In this document: piece after piece, positions 7,623 to 12,850 of the stretch
How positions within the stretch are numbered: the first letter of the stretch is position 1
Layout: each line of letters opens with the position of its first letter
Assembly: GCA_050741255.1 (NCBI GenBank)
Contig: JBOIEQ010000119.1
Coordinates: 1-12,850 of the forward strand
Reading direction: 5' to 3'
Origin: CAZXNF01 sp050741255
GTDB lineage: Bacteria > Pseudomonadota > Gammaproteobacteria > Burkholderiales > SG8-41
DNA length: 12,850 nt
Made by a program: the position numbers and the translations under genes
The notes under the pieces: generated by a model
Databases searched by the model: none
Seen by the model: the letters and a program-made list of their open reading frames with translations, nothing else
Told to the model about the DNA's origin: nothing

Positions 7623-8606
7623 TCAGCGCAGAGTTTTCGGATCGAGCACAAGTGTTTTCACGTCGAGCGGCTTGTCCAGTACACCCTCGCTGACAAAAAT
7701 CTGCGCGTAACGCGCGAAGCTTGCAAGTTCTGCCGGCGTAATGTCGTTAACCGATCTGAGATAGGACGGCTGCAGGTAAGCCAGGGTCTCCGGAGTCGCT
7801 GACGTGTACTTCGTCAACAAAGGCTTGTATTTGTTGAAATCCGCCTGCGCCTTCTTCGTCGCCGCATCCAGAACGGCCAGCACGCGCCGCGCGACTTCCG
7901 GTCTCTCCTTGATGAACTTGGTCGTCATGATCGACAACCCGGGAAAGAAAGGCTCTCCGATCGCCATGCCTGCCGGGTTGATCAAGATCTTCTTGACACT
8001 TCCAGAAGCCTCGACAATCGAAGCGACGGGCTCAATCGTAATGGCCGCGTCCACGGTTCCCGCCGCGACCGCTTGGGCGTGAAGACCCAGGGCCATCTCC
8101 ACGATGGTCACATCCGTATCCGGATTCAAGCCGTTCTTGCGGACTATGTAGCGGCTGATGGTCCGCCACTGGATTCCCGGCAGCACCGCGAGTCGTTTGC
8201 CTTTGAGGTCGGCAAAGCCCTTGATCGGGGAATCTGGCTTGACGATCAAACCGTCATTGCGAAAACCTTTCTCGGTATAACTGCCCTGGAAACCGACGAT
8301 CTTGATCGCGCCCGGGAAACGGGCATCCGAGACAATGACCGCCCCCGCGGCCGCAGATCCCGGCCCCACCTCGGAGCGCCCCGCAATCATGCCTTCGATC
8401 AGTTGATTAGGGTTGTCGAATCTCGAATGATCGACATCGATTCCCGCAGCCTCGAACATTTTCTCTTCCAGTGCCACAAAGAATGCAATAGTTGATGTCG
8501 CCGGCAGCCAGGACATGATGACTTTATCGCGGGGTTGAGCCGCCAGTTGTCCTGAGAAAAACGTCAGACCAGCCAGCATCATGCCGCGTAAAAAAGCGCC
8601 TGACAT
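7623..8606 (-). CDS. ABC transporter periplasmic binding protein, NMT1/SsuA/TauA-like
   Basis: A 327-residue secreted solute-binding protein of the NMT1/THI5-like group (relatives bind sulfonates, nitrate, pyrimidines or aromatic acids). It has a signal peptide (residues 1-23, hydrophobic core MMLAGLTFF, probable cleavage after QLAA). The mature part begins KVIMSWLPATSTIAFFVALEEKMFE, where the family pattern of a short strand then a ligand-contacting helix is seen, followed by GRSEVGPGSAAAGAVIV and LKGKRLAVLPGIQWR. The ATG at 8606 is preceded by AAAGGA at good spacing; an ATG five codons upstream lacks one. It lies 35 bases after the permease gene and 16 bases before the amidohydrolase, so transporter and enzyme probably share a substrate. 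A cytoplasmic thiamine-precursor enzyme is excluded by the signal peptide. Confidence 0.87.
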   Translation of the reverse strand: MSGAFLRGMMLAGLTFFSGQLAAQPRDKVIMSWLPATSTIAFFVALEEKMFEAAGIDVDHSRFDNPNQLIEGMIAGRSEVGPGSAAAGAVIVSDARFPGAIKIVGFQGSYTEKGFRNDGLIVKPDSPIKGFADLKGKRLAVLPGIQWRTISRYIVRKNGLNPDTDVTIVEMALGLHAQAVAAGTVDAAITIEPVASIVEASGSVKKILINPAGMAIGEPFFPGLSIMTTKFIKERPEVARRVLAVLDAATKKAQADFNKYKPLLTKYTSATPETLAYLQPSYLRSVNDITPAELASFARYAQIFVSEGVLDKPLDVKTLVLDPKTLR

Positions 8607-8641
8607 ATGAATTCCTTTCATGAAGTGTGTTCAGCCCGGAC

Positions 8642-9451
8642 TCAAGTGCCGGACCAGTGGATAACGCGCTTTTCGATTGCGACCAGCAGCAGGTTCAGGC
8701 CATACCCCATGGCGCCGCTGAGGAGAATCGCGGCGTACATGAGCGGCAGGTCGAAAACGATCTGCGCATCGATGATCCTCTTGCCGATTCCGGATCGCGC
8801 GCCGATGAACATTTCCGCAACAACGATAATGACCAGCGACAGGGACACGGCCGTACGGATGCCGACAAAGATCTGTGGCAACGCATCAAAAAACAGAACG
8901 TGCCGCAGAATCTGGGCGCGGCTGGCGCCCATGATCCGTGCCGCGCTGATACGGGTAAGTCTTGCTTGAAACACGCCATACGCACTATTGAATACGATGA
9001 CCAGCGCGCACGCGAACACGGCAACCGAGAGCGAAGCCACGTCACCGATCCCGAAAATGATCAAAAAGAGCGGGAACATGGCGGTGGCGGGCGTCGAGCG
9101 AAAAAAATCGATTAGCGCCTCCGTCGAGCGGTAGACGCGCTTCATCGATCCCAGCAGGATGCCGAGCGGGATGCCGATCGCCGTTGCGATTGCAAAAGCA
9201 GTCACTGCCCGATACAACGTCATACCCAAATCCGATGGCAATCCCCCGCTGCGCATTCCACGCCACAGCGCATCGAGAGTGCGCCATGGATCCGGCAGCA
9301 GCCGGGCTGGAACCCACTCCAGGACCGCTGCCAGCCACCAGATGCCGAAGAACACCGCCACCCCGGCCACAGCGATCGCCGCATTTCCCACTCGGATGGC
9401 AACGCTGCGAAGTGCATCACCGCCCACGGTCGTTACGCCACTCGCACTCAT
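8642..9451 (-). CDS. ABC transporter permease, SsuC/TauC-like
   Basis: A 269-residue inner-membrane permease of the BPD-transport (SsuC/TauC/NrtB) group, the membrane channel of the import system encoded here. About six hydrophobic helices are visible, starting with AVAGVAVFFGIWWLAAVL (about 27-44). The conserved cytoplasmic EAA loop that docks to the ATPase is at about 171-194 (ARIMGASRAQILRHVLFFDALPQI region, with the GAS...P core). RSTPATAMFPLFLIIFGIGD is the usual family stretch before it. Its ATG overlaps the ATPase stop codon as ATGA, so it is translationally coupled. The canonical length and intact EAA loop argue for a working subunit. Confidence 0.9.
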   Translation of the reverse strand: MSASGVTTVGGDALRSVAIRVGNAAIAVAGVAVFFGIWWLAAVLEWVPARLLPDPWRTLDALWRGMRSGGLPSDLGMTLYRAVTAFAIATAIGIPLGILLGSMKRVYRSTEALIDFFRSTPATAMFPLFLIIFGIGDVASLSVAVFACALVIVFNSAYGVFQARLTRISAARIMGASRAQILRHVLFFDALPQIFVGIRTAVSLSLVIIVVAEMFIGARSGIGKRIIDAQIVFDLPLMYAAILLSGAMGYGLNLLLVAIEKRVIHWSGT

Positions 9452-10272
9452 AACTGGCGCCTGGCCTCTTCTCTAAAGATCGCTAGGGCCCGCGCATGCA
9501 GTTCGGCAAAGGCCGGGCTGGAAACGTCTTCGGATCCACGCGGCCTGGCTAAAGGGACAGGCAGGGAGGCCGCGATTCTTGCGGGCCGCTTGCTCAGTAA
9601 AACCAGTTCGTCGGCGAGGAGGATGGCTTCGGCGAGATCGTGCGACACCACCACCATGGTCACACCAGTCTTGAGATGCACGGCCTGTAACACCTCCCGC
9701 ACGAACATCGTCATTTCGAAATCCAGAGCGGAGAACGGCTCGTCGAGAAAGATAACCTCAGGTCGAGCGGCGAGCGCCCGGAGTATGGAAACCAATTGCT
9801 GCTGCCCGCCGGAAAGCTTGTAGGGATAAAGGTCCAGATTGAAGCCGACGGAAAATTCGGCAGCCAGCTCTTCCACGCGCTCGTACGCCTTGGCCCGCCC
9901 ATGTCCGCGCACGAGCAGCGGGTAAGCGATGTTGTCCCTTGAACGCAACCACGGAAACAATGAATCCCGGTAGTTCTGAAACACATAACCGATAGTGATT
10001 TCCTCGCGCGGCAAGCCATCGAAGAGGATCTGTCCTCCGTCGAGCGGCAACAAGCCGGATATCAAATTGATCAGCGTGGACTTGCCGCAGCCATTGGGTC
10101 CAAACACCGACGTGATGCTATGGCGTGGAATATCGATGTCGAAATCTTCGTACACGGCGTTGCCCTGAAAAGCTTTCCGCAAATGGCGAACGGTGATGTA
10201 TGGCTTCGCGCGCACCGGCGCAGACGTCGCTCGCTCAGAGCGAAGGATCGGTTTCAACAAGGGTTTTGCCAT
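9448..10272 (-). CDS. ABC transporter ATP-binding protein, SsuB/TauB-like
   Basis: A 274-residue ATPase that should power the neighbouring permease. All nucleotide-binding motifs are intact: Walker A GPNGCGKST (58-66), Q-loop Q99 (GYVFQN), signature LSGGQQQ (153-159), Walker B VIFLDEP with catalytic E178, D-loop SALD (181-184) and H211 (VSHD). The C-terminal KRPARIAASLPVPLARPR is typical of nitrate/sulfonate/taurine ATPases. I chose the ATG at 10272, preceded by AAGGA eight bases upstream; the frame is open to 10503 but those 77 codons resemble no ATPase and cover the promoter region. It is the first gene of the operon and overlaps the permease by four bases. Confidence 0.92.
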   Translation of the reverse strand: MAKPLLKPILRSERATSAPVRAKPYITVRHLRKAFQGNAVYEDFDIDIPRHSITSVFGPNGCGKSTLINLISGLLPLDGGQILFDGLPREEITIGYVFQNYRDSLFPWLRSRDNIAYPLLVRGHGRAKAYERVEELAAEFSVGFNLDLYPYKLSGGQQQLVSILRALAARPEVIFLDEPFSALDFEMTMFVREVLQAVHLKTGVTMVVVSHDLAEAILLADELVLLSKRPARIAASLPVPLARPRGSEDVSSPAFAELHARALAIFREEARRQL

Positions 10273-10280
10273 ACCGCCGT

Positions 10281-10298
10281 CCTTGCAAGGCACGTGCC
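10281..10298. promoter_or_regulatory. two abutting 10-bp palindromes in the ATPase leader
   Basis: CCTTGCAAGG (10281-10290) and GGCACGTGCC (10289-10298) are each perfect palindromes and share two bases. They sit between the predicted transcription start and the ATPase start codon, and the first contains the AAGG of the ribosome-binding site. They could be operator half-sites or a leader structure; the sequence does not decide. Confidence 0.35.
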
Positions 10299-10328
10299 AG
10301 CCATTCGCATCACTTGATGGCCCGGCAA

Positions 10329-10356
10329 ATAATGTCTTCCATGTTCTTGTTGTCAA
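10329..10356 (-). promoter_or_regulatory. sigma-70-type promoter of the ABC/amidohydrolase operon
   Basis: On the minus strand a perfect TTGACA (10351-10356) is followed after 16 bases by CATTAT (10329-10334, 4 of 6 matches to TATAAT). This would start transcription near 10322 and give a leader of about 50 bases before the ATPase ATG. The surrounding 150 bases are the most AT-rich of the window. It is the best promoter match I could find here. Confidence 0.55.
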
Positions 10357-10420
10357 AGAGCAAGTCGGATTTACGTCTGAAGGATTCCTGGAACGATTGC
10401 GGACATAACCATGTTTCAAT

Positions 10421-10434
10421 GCACGATGGCGTGC
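10421..10434. repeat. short inverted repeat between receptor gene and ABC operon
   Basis: GCACG/CGTGC forms a perfect 5-bp stem with a 4-base ATGG loop, about 65 bases after the receptor gene stop. No T-run follows on the minus strand, so it is at most a weak terminator for the receptor transcript. Confidence 0.25.
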
Positions 10435-10454
10435 GCACTTTGATGCGAGTGTGT

Positions 10455-10470
10455 GAAATTTCGAAAATTC
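10455..10470. promoter_or_regulatory. AT-rich palindrome, candidate operator (copy 1)
   Basis: GAAATTTCGAAAATTC is a near-perfect 16-bp palindrome (one asymmetric pair) in the gap between the receptor gene and the ABC operon. Twelve of its bases (TTTCGAAATTTC on the minus strand) recur exactly at 11742-11753 beside the GntR regulator gene. It lies about 100 bases upstream of the -35 of the predicted ABC promoter. I infer a binding site of the FCD/GntR regulator, which would more simply fit activation or a further upstream promoter than simple blocking of RNA polymerase. Confidence 0.5.
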
Positions 10471-10499
10471 CTCCGGGCACGGCAATCGGCGCCGTAGTA

Positions 10500-11495
10500 T
10501 CAATCCAGCATGGCGAGGCGACCCTCGCGCACCATGTGCTTCCAGCGCTCGATGTCGGTCTTGATGAAGGTGCCGAACTGCTGCGGCTGCATCACCTGCA
10601 CCTCGATCGCCTGCTGCGCGAGCTTGTTGCGGGTCGCCGGGTTCTCCAGTGCTTTAGCCAGACTGACGGTCAGCTTGTCCGCGATGGCCGGCGGCAGGCC
10701 TGACGGCGCCAGCACGCCGGCCCAGGTACCGAACTCAAAGCCCTTCACACCGGCTTCGGAAACGGTCGGCAGGTCGGGCAAGGCGGCGGAGCGTTTGGCC
10801 GAGGTGACCGCCAACCCCTTGAGCCGTCCGGCCTTGATCGGCTGGATCGCGGTGGTCGGAAAGTCGAACATGAACTGAATCCGGCCCGCGAGCAGATCGG
10901 GAATCGCCTGGGCGGTGCCCTTGTACGGGATATGCGTCATCTTCGTGTTGGTCGCCGCGCTGAACAGCTCCACGACGAGGTGGCTGCCGGTGCCCAGCCC
11001 GGAAGAACCATAGGCGAGTTCGCCGGGGTGCTTCTTCGCCAAGGCGATAAATTCGCCGACCGTTTTCACCGGCAACGCGGGATGGACGACGATCACCGAC
11101 GGGATCGACCCCACGCCGATGACGGGCGTGAAATCCTTGAGGGCGTCGAAAGGCATCCTCGACTGCAGCGCCGAGTTGCTGGCAAGACCCACCGTCGCCA
11201 GACCGAGCGTGTAGCCGTCGGGGGCGCTTTTCGCCACGTAGTCCATGCCCACGTTGCCGCCGGCGCCGGCGCGGTTCTCGATCACCAGGGCTGTACCGAG
11301 CGGTTCCTGCACGCCTTCTGCCACCACGCGACCGATGAAATCCGAAATGCCACCCGCGACGAAAGGCACGACCAGCTTGGGCGCGCGCGTCGGGTAGGAC
11401 TGCGCGTGCACCACGCTTGCCGCCAGCAGGCACGCGGCGCCGGTCAACGGCAGCACGGACAGGAAACGGGGACGGGACGGAGAAAAGGCGGTCAT
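10500..11495 (-). CDS. Bug/TctC-family periplasmic solute receptor
   Basis: A 331-residue periplasmic receptor of the Bug (Bordetella uptake gene)/TctC family, which binds small carboxylates and other organic acids; TphC, the terephthalate receptor, is a relative. A signal peptide covers residues 1-31 (core LTGAACLLAASVV, cleavage after HA). The mature protein begins YPTRAPKLVVPFVAGGISDFIGR, where the ligand-binding VPFxxGGxxD pattern is seen, followed by VIENRAGAGGNVGMDYVAKSAPDGYTLG. The ATG at 11495 follows AAGGAGCGCTCC; the longer upstream frame covers a noncoding divergent region. No TctA or TctB membrane genes are in the window, so it is an orphan, as is usual for most Bug genes. It is divergent from the GntR regulator and 227 bases upstream of the ABC operon in the same direction. 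Confidence 0.9.
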   Translation of the reverse strand: MTAFSPSRPRFLSVLPLTGAACLLAASVVHAQSYPTRAPKLVVPFVAGGISDFIGRVVAEGVQEPLGTALVIENRAGAGGNVGMDYVAKSAPDGYTLGLATVGLASNSALQSRMPFDALKDFTPVIGVGSIPSVIVVHPALPVKTVGEFIALAKKHPGELAYGSSGLGTGSHLVVELFSAATNTKMTHIPYKGTAQAIPDLLAGRIQFMFDFPTTAIQPIKAGRLKGLAVTSAKRSAALPDLPTVSEAGVKGFEFGTWAGVLAPSGLPPAIADKLTVSLAKALENPATRNKLAQQAIEVQVMQPQQFGTFIKTDIERWKHMVREGRLAMLD

Positions 11496-11555
11496 GGAGC
11501 GCTCCTTGCGGTCGGGATAGGGAACGGCTCCTCCTTGTCCACATCCGCGCGTACG

Positions 11556-11579
11556 CCCTGCCGCCGATCGGCGGCAGGG
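11556..11579. repeat. 24-bp perfect palindrome in the receptor gene leader
   Basis: The arm CCCTGCCGCCGA (11556-11567) is followed directly by its exact reverse complement (11568-11579). As RNA it would fold into a stem of ten GC-rich pairs with a GAUC loop, about 60 bases before the receptor ATG. On the plus strand only a short GTTTC follows, so an intrinsic terminator is weak. It may be an attenuator-like leader hairpin, a dispersed palindromic repeat, or a regulator site. Confidence 0.5.
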
Positions 11580-11736
11580 GTTTCGCAACGCGCGAGTCTG
11601 GGGACGGGCATGGCACGCGGAACATTCGCAAGAGGCATGCCACAGGCAAACAGTGACGGCGTGCCGCAAAGTGGGGCATTTCGGTGGCGGCGCGCATGGA
11701 CTCGGTGCATGCCGACCGACGCATCGGTGCAAGACG

Positions 11737-11753
11737 AATAATTTCGAAATTTC
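11737..11753. promoter_or_regulatory. AT-rich palindrome in the divergent region, candidate operator (copy 2), overlapping a possible -10
   Basis: AATTTCGAAATT (11740-11751) is a perfect 12-bp palindrome, and TTTCGAAATTTC (11742-11753) repeats exactly in copy 1 at 10455-10466 on the opposite strand. It overlaps AATAAT (11737-11742, 5 of 6 to the -10 consensus) on the plus strand, about 90 bases before the regulator start; no good -35 is visible. The position suggests autoregulation of the GntR gene and control of the divergent receptor gene. This is inferred from placement and sharing, not from a known consensus. Confidence 0.5.
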
Positions 11754-11831
11754 CCGCGGGCGTATCGGACTTTCCTGCGGGCGCGGGCATGCCCTCAAGC
11801 GGAGCGATTCTTGCTTCAATTCCGCGTGGCT

Positions 11832-12566
11832 ATGACCCCGAATTTCCCTGCGGCGGGAATGCGCGATCCGGTGCGCGGGTCGGTCGTGCGACCGCCGCCC
11901 GATGACGCCTCCAAGGCCGCCGGCACGCTGCGGCGGCTGAGGATCGACATCGTCTCGGGCCAGCTCGCCCCCGGCGCCAAACTCTCCTTCGGTCCGCTCA
12001 CGGCGCGCTACCGTGTCGGGCTCAGTCCGCTGCGGGAAGCGTTGTGCCAGCTCGTCGGCGGCGGCCTGGTCACGCTGGAAAGCCAGCGGGGCTTCCGGGT
12101 CGCAGCCGTATCCCCCGCCGAACTTGCCGACCTCGTCGCGGTACGGCGGCACATCGAGGTGCATGCCTTTGGGCTGTCGATCCGGCAGGGCGACACTGCC
12201 TGGCGCGCGCAACTACAGGCGGCGACCGCCCGCTTCGCGCACGTCGCCGCCAAAGCCGGCGACCGCCGCCCTATCGACGAGGACTGGCAGCAGCTGCACC
12301 GCGCGTTTCACTTCGCCCTGATCGGCGCCTGCCGTTCGCCGATGCTGCTGCAGTTCTGCCAGCAGATCTATGATTGCTTCGACCGCTATCGCCGCCTCGC
12401 CGTTCCGGCGCAGTCGTTCATGGCGGGTCCGGCGCGAGACCACCATGAACTGACGGCGGCCGCGCTGTCGGGCGACGATGCACGCGGACAACTGCTGCTC
12501 CAGCGGCATCTCGACGACATCGCCGAGGTGGTGGTGGCCAACTTCAACCCGCCGGAGGAAAGCTAG
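11832..12566 (+). CDS. GntR-family transcriptional regulator with FCD ligand domain
   Basis: A 244-residue regulator of the FadR subfamily. The N-terminal winged helix-turn-helix spans about residues 32-93 (LRRLRIDIVSGQLAPG, then YRVGLSPLREALCQL as the recognition region and LVTLESQRGFRVA as the wing). The C-terminal all-helical FCD domain (about 97-233) carries the putative metal/ligand histidines in LHRAFHFALIGACRSPML (H156, H160), H204/H205 and H226 (LLLQRHLDDI). The CSP and RYRRL details resemble the CsiR-type branch. The start is uncertain: ATG at 11832 is used, with ATG 11859 and TTG 11811 as alternatives, none with a strong ribosome-binding site. It is divergent from the Bug receptor gene, the usual position for a local regulator of uptake and catabolic genes. 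Confidence 0.85.
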   Translation: MTPNFPAAGMRDPVRGSVVRPPPDDASKAAGTLRRLRIDIVSGQLAPGAKLSFGPLTARYRVGLSPLREALCQLVGGGLVTLESQRGFRVAAVSPAELADLVAVRRHIEVHAFGLSIRQGDTAWRAQLQAATARFAHVAAKAGDRRPIDEDWQQLHRAFHFALIGACRSPMLLQFCQQIYDCFDRYRRLAVPAQSFMAGPARDHHELTAAALSGDDARGQLLLQRHLDDIAEVVVANFNPPEES

Positions 12567-12850
12567 GCGGCGGGCTCCGAGATCTCGACGAGATTGCCGT
12601 CGGGATCGCGCAGGTAGATCGAGCGGATGGCAAAGCGCGCCCCGGTGCGGATGGACGGCATTTTCTCGATCGTCACGCCCTTCGCCTGCAGATGCGCGAT
12701 CACGTCGTCCAACGGGCGGTCGGCGAGAAAACACAGGTCCAGCGAACCCGGCGTCGGCACGGCGGCCACGACGTCGGCTTTGTAGCCGGGCGGATGCACG
12801 TTGATCTTCAGGTCGCCGAAACGCAGCGCGATGCGGCCCTGTCCGAAGAC
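12563..12850 (-). CDS. VOC (glyoxalase/dioxygenase fold) family protein, 5' end outside window
   Basis: The last 95 residues of a vicinal-oxygen-chelate family protein are encoded; the reading frame is open to the window edge. The visible part begins with VFGQGRIALRFGDLKIN and VHPPGYK, the end of the first beta-alpha-beta-beta-beta module, and closes with IYLRDPDGNLVEIS, the classic VOC C-terminal motif with its metal-ligand Glu. A GTG at 12799 is not the true start, because the conserved sequence continues upstream of it. It is convergent with the GntR gene, and the two stop codons share the four bases CTAG (12563-12566). Members include glyoxalases, fosfomycin-resistance proteins and extradiol dioxygenases; the specific activity cannot be assigned from this fragment. 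Confidence 0.85.
   Translation of the reverse strand, partial: VFGQGRIALRFGDLKINVHPPGYKADVVAAVPTPGSLDLCFLADRPLDDVIAHLQAKGVTIEKMPSIRTGARFAIRSIYLRDPDGNLVEISEPAA

Noticed and set aside
9713..9722. ATTTCGAAAT palindrome as a third operator
   Set aside because: It lies in the ATPase coding region and is explained by codons for Asp-Phe-Glu-Met; it lacks the outer bases shared by the two intergenic copies.
6130..10500. Composite transposon or integrative element
   Set aside because: No transposase, integrase, terminal inverted repeat or tRNA attachment site is seen; only a composition shift and a 9-bp repeat.
10273..10503. 77-codon N-terminal extension of the ABC ATPase
   Set aside because: It resembles no ATPase, is AT-rich, and contains the TTGACA promoter, the palindromes and the operator-like site; the ATG at 10272 has a ribosome-binding site.
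11496..12212. N-terminal extension of the Bug receptor frame
   Set aside because: It overlaps the GntR gene on the other strand and would bury the signal peptide; the ATG at 11495 has a strong ribosome-binding site.

Overview
The window comes from a GC-rich bacterium, most likely a betaproteobacterium of the order Burkholderiales (Bordetella/Achromobacter/Cupriavidus-like). This is inferred from roughly 65-70 % GC in most genes, an orphan Bug/TctC-type receptor beside a divergent GntR-family regulator, and a SirB1-family protein; no species marker is present. I see no rRNA, tRNA, CRISPR array, integrase or transposase.

Layout: (1) 1-1578, minus strand: a two-gene membrane operon, NfeD-like protein followed by a QmcA/stomatin-type SPFH protein. 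(2) 1705-3463, minus: a SirB1-family transglutaminase-like/TPR protein overlapping a ten-helix EamA/DMT exporter. (3) 3584-10272, minus: a six-gene catabolic-looking block. In transcription order it holds an ABC ATPase, an ABC permease, an NMT1/SsuA-like periplasmic binding protein, an ATZ/TRZ-type amidohydrolase and two different Rieske oxygenase alpha subunits. (4) 10500-11495, minus: a Bug/TctC periplasmic receptor. (5) 11832-12566, plus: a GntR regulator with an FCD domain, divergent from the receptor. (6) 12563-12850, minus: the C-terminal part of a VOC/glyoxalase-family protein that runs off the window.

Interpretation (inference): regions 3-5 look like one uptake-and-degradation locus for a small, probably nitrogen-containing or aromatic organic compound. 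The ABC system imports it, the amidohydrolase deaminates or hydrolyses it, and one or both Rieske oxygenases hydroxylate or dealkylate it. The regulator may control the set through an AT-rich palindrome (shared core TTTCGAAATTTC) found both in the regulator/receptor divergent region and ahead of the ABC operon. No ferredoxin or reductase for the Rieske proteins is present, so electrons must come from elsewhere.

The segment 6146-10500 (ABC genes plus amidohydrolase) has visibly lower GC than its flanks, suggesting it joined a receptor/regulator/Rieske locus later. The most unusual protein-level observation is in the first Rieske protein (4888-6072): the normally invariant aspartate three residues before the first iron-ligand histidine is a histidine.
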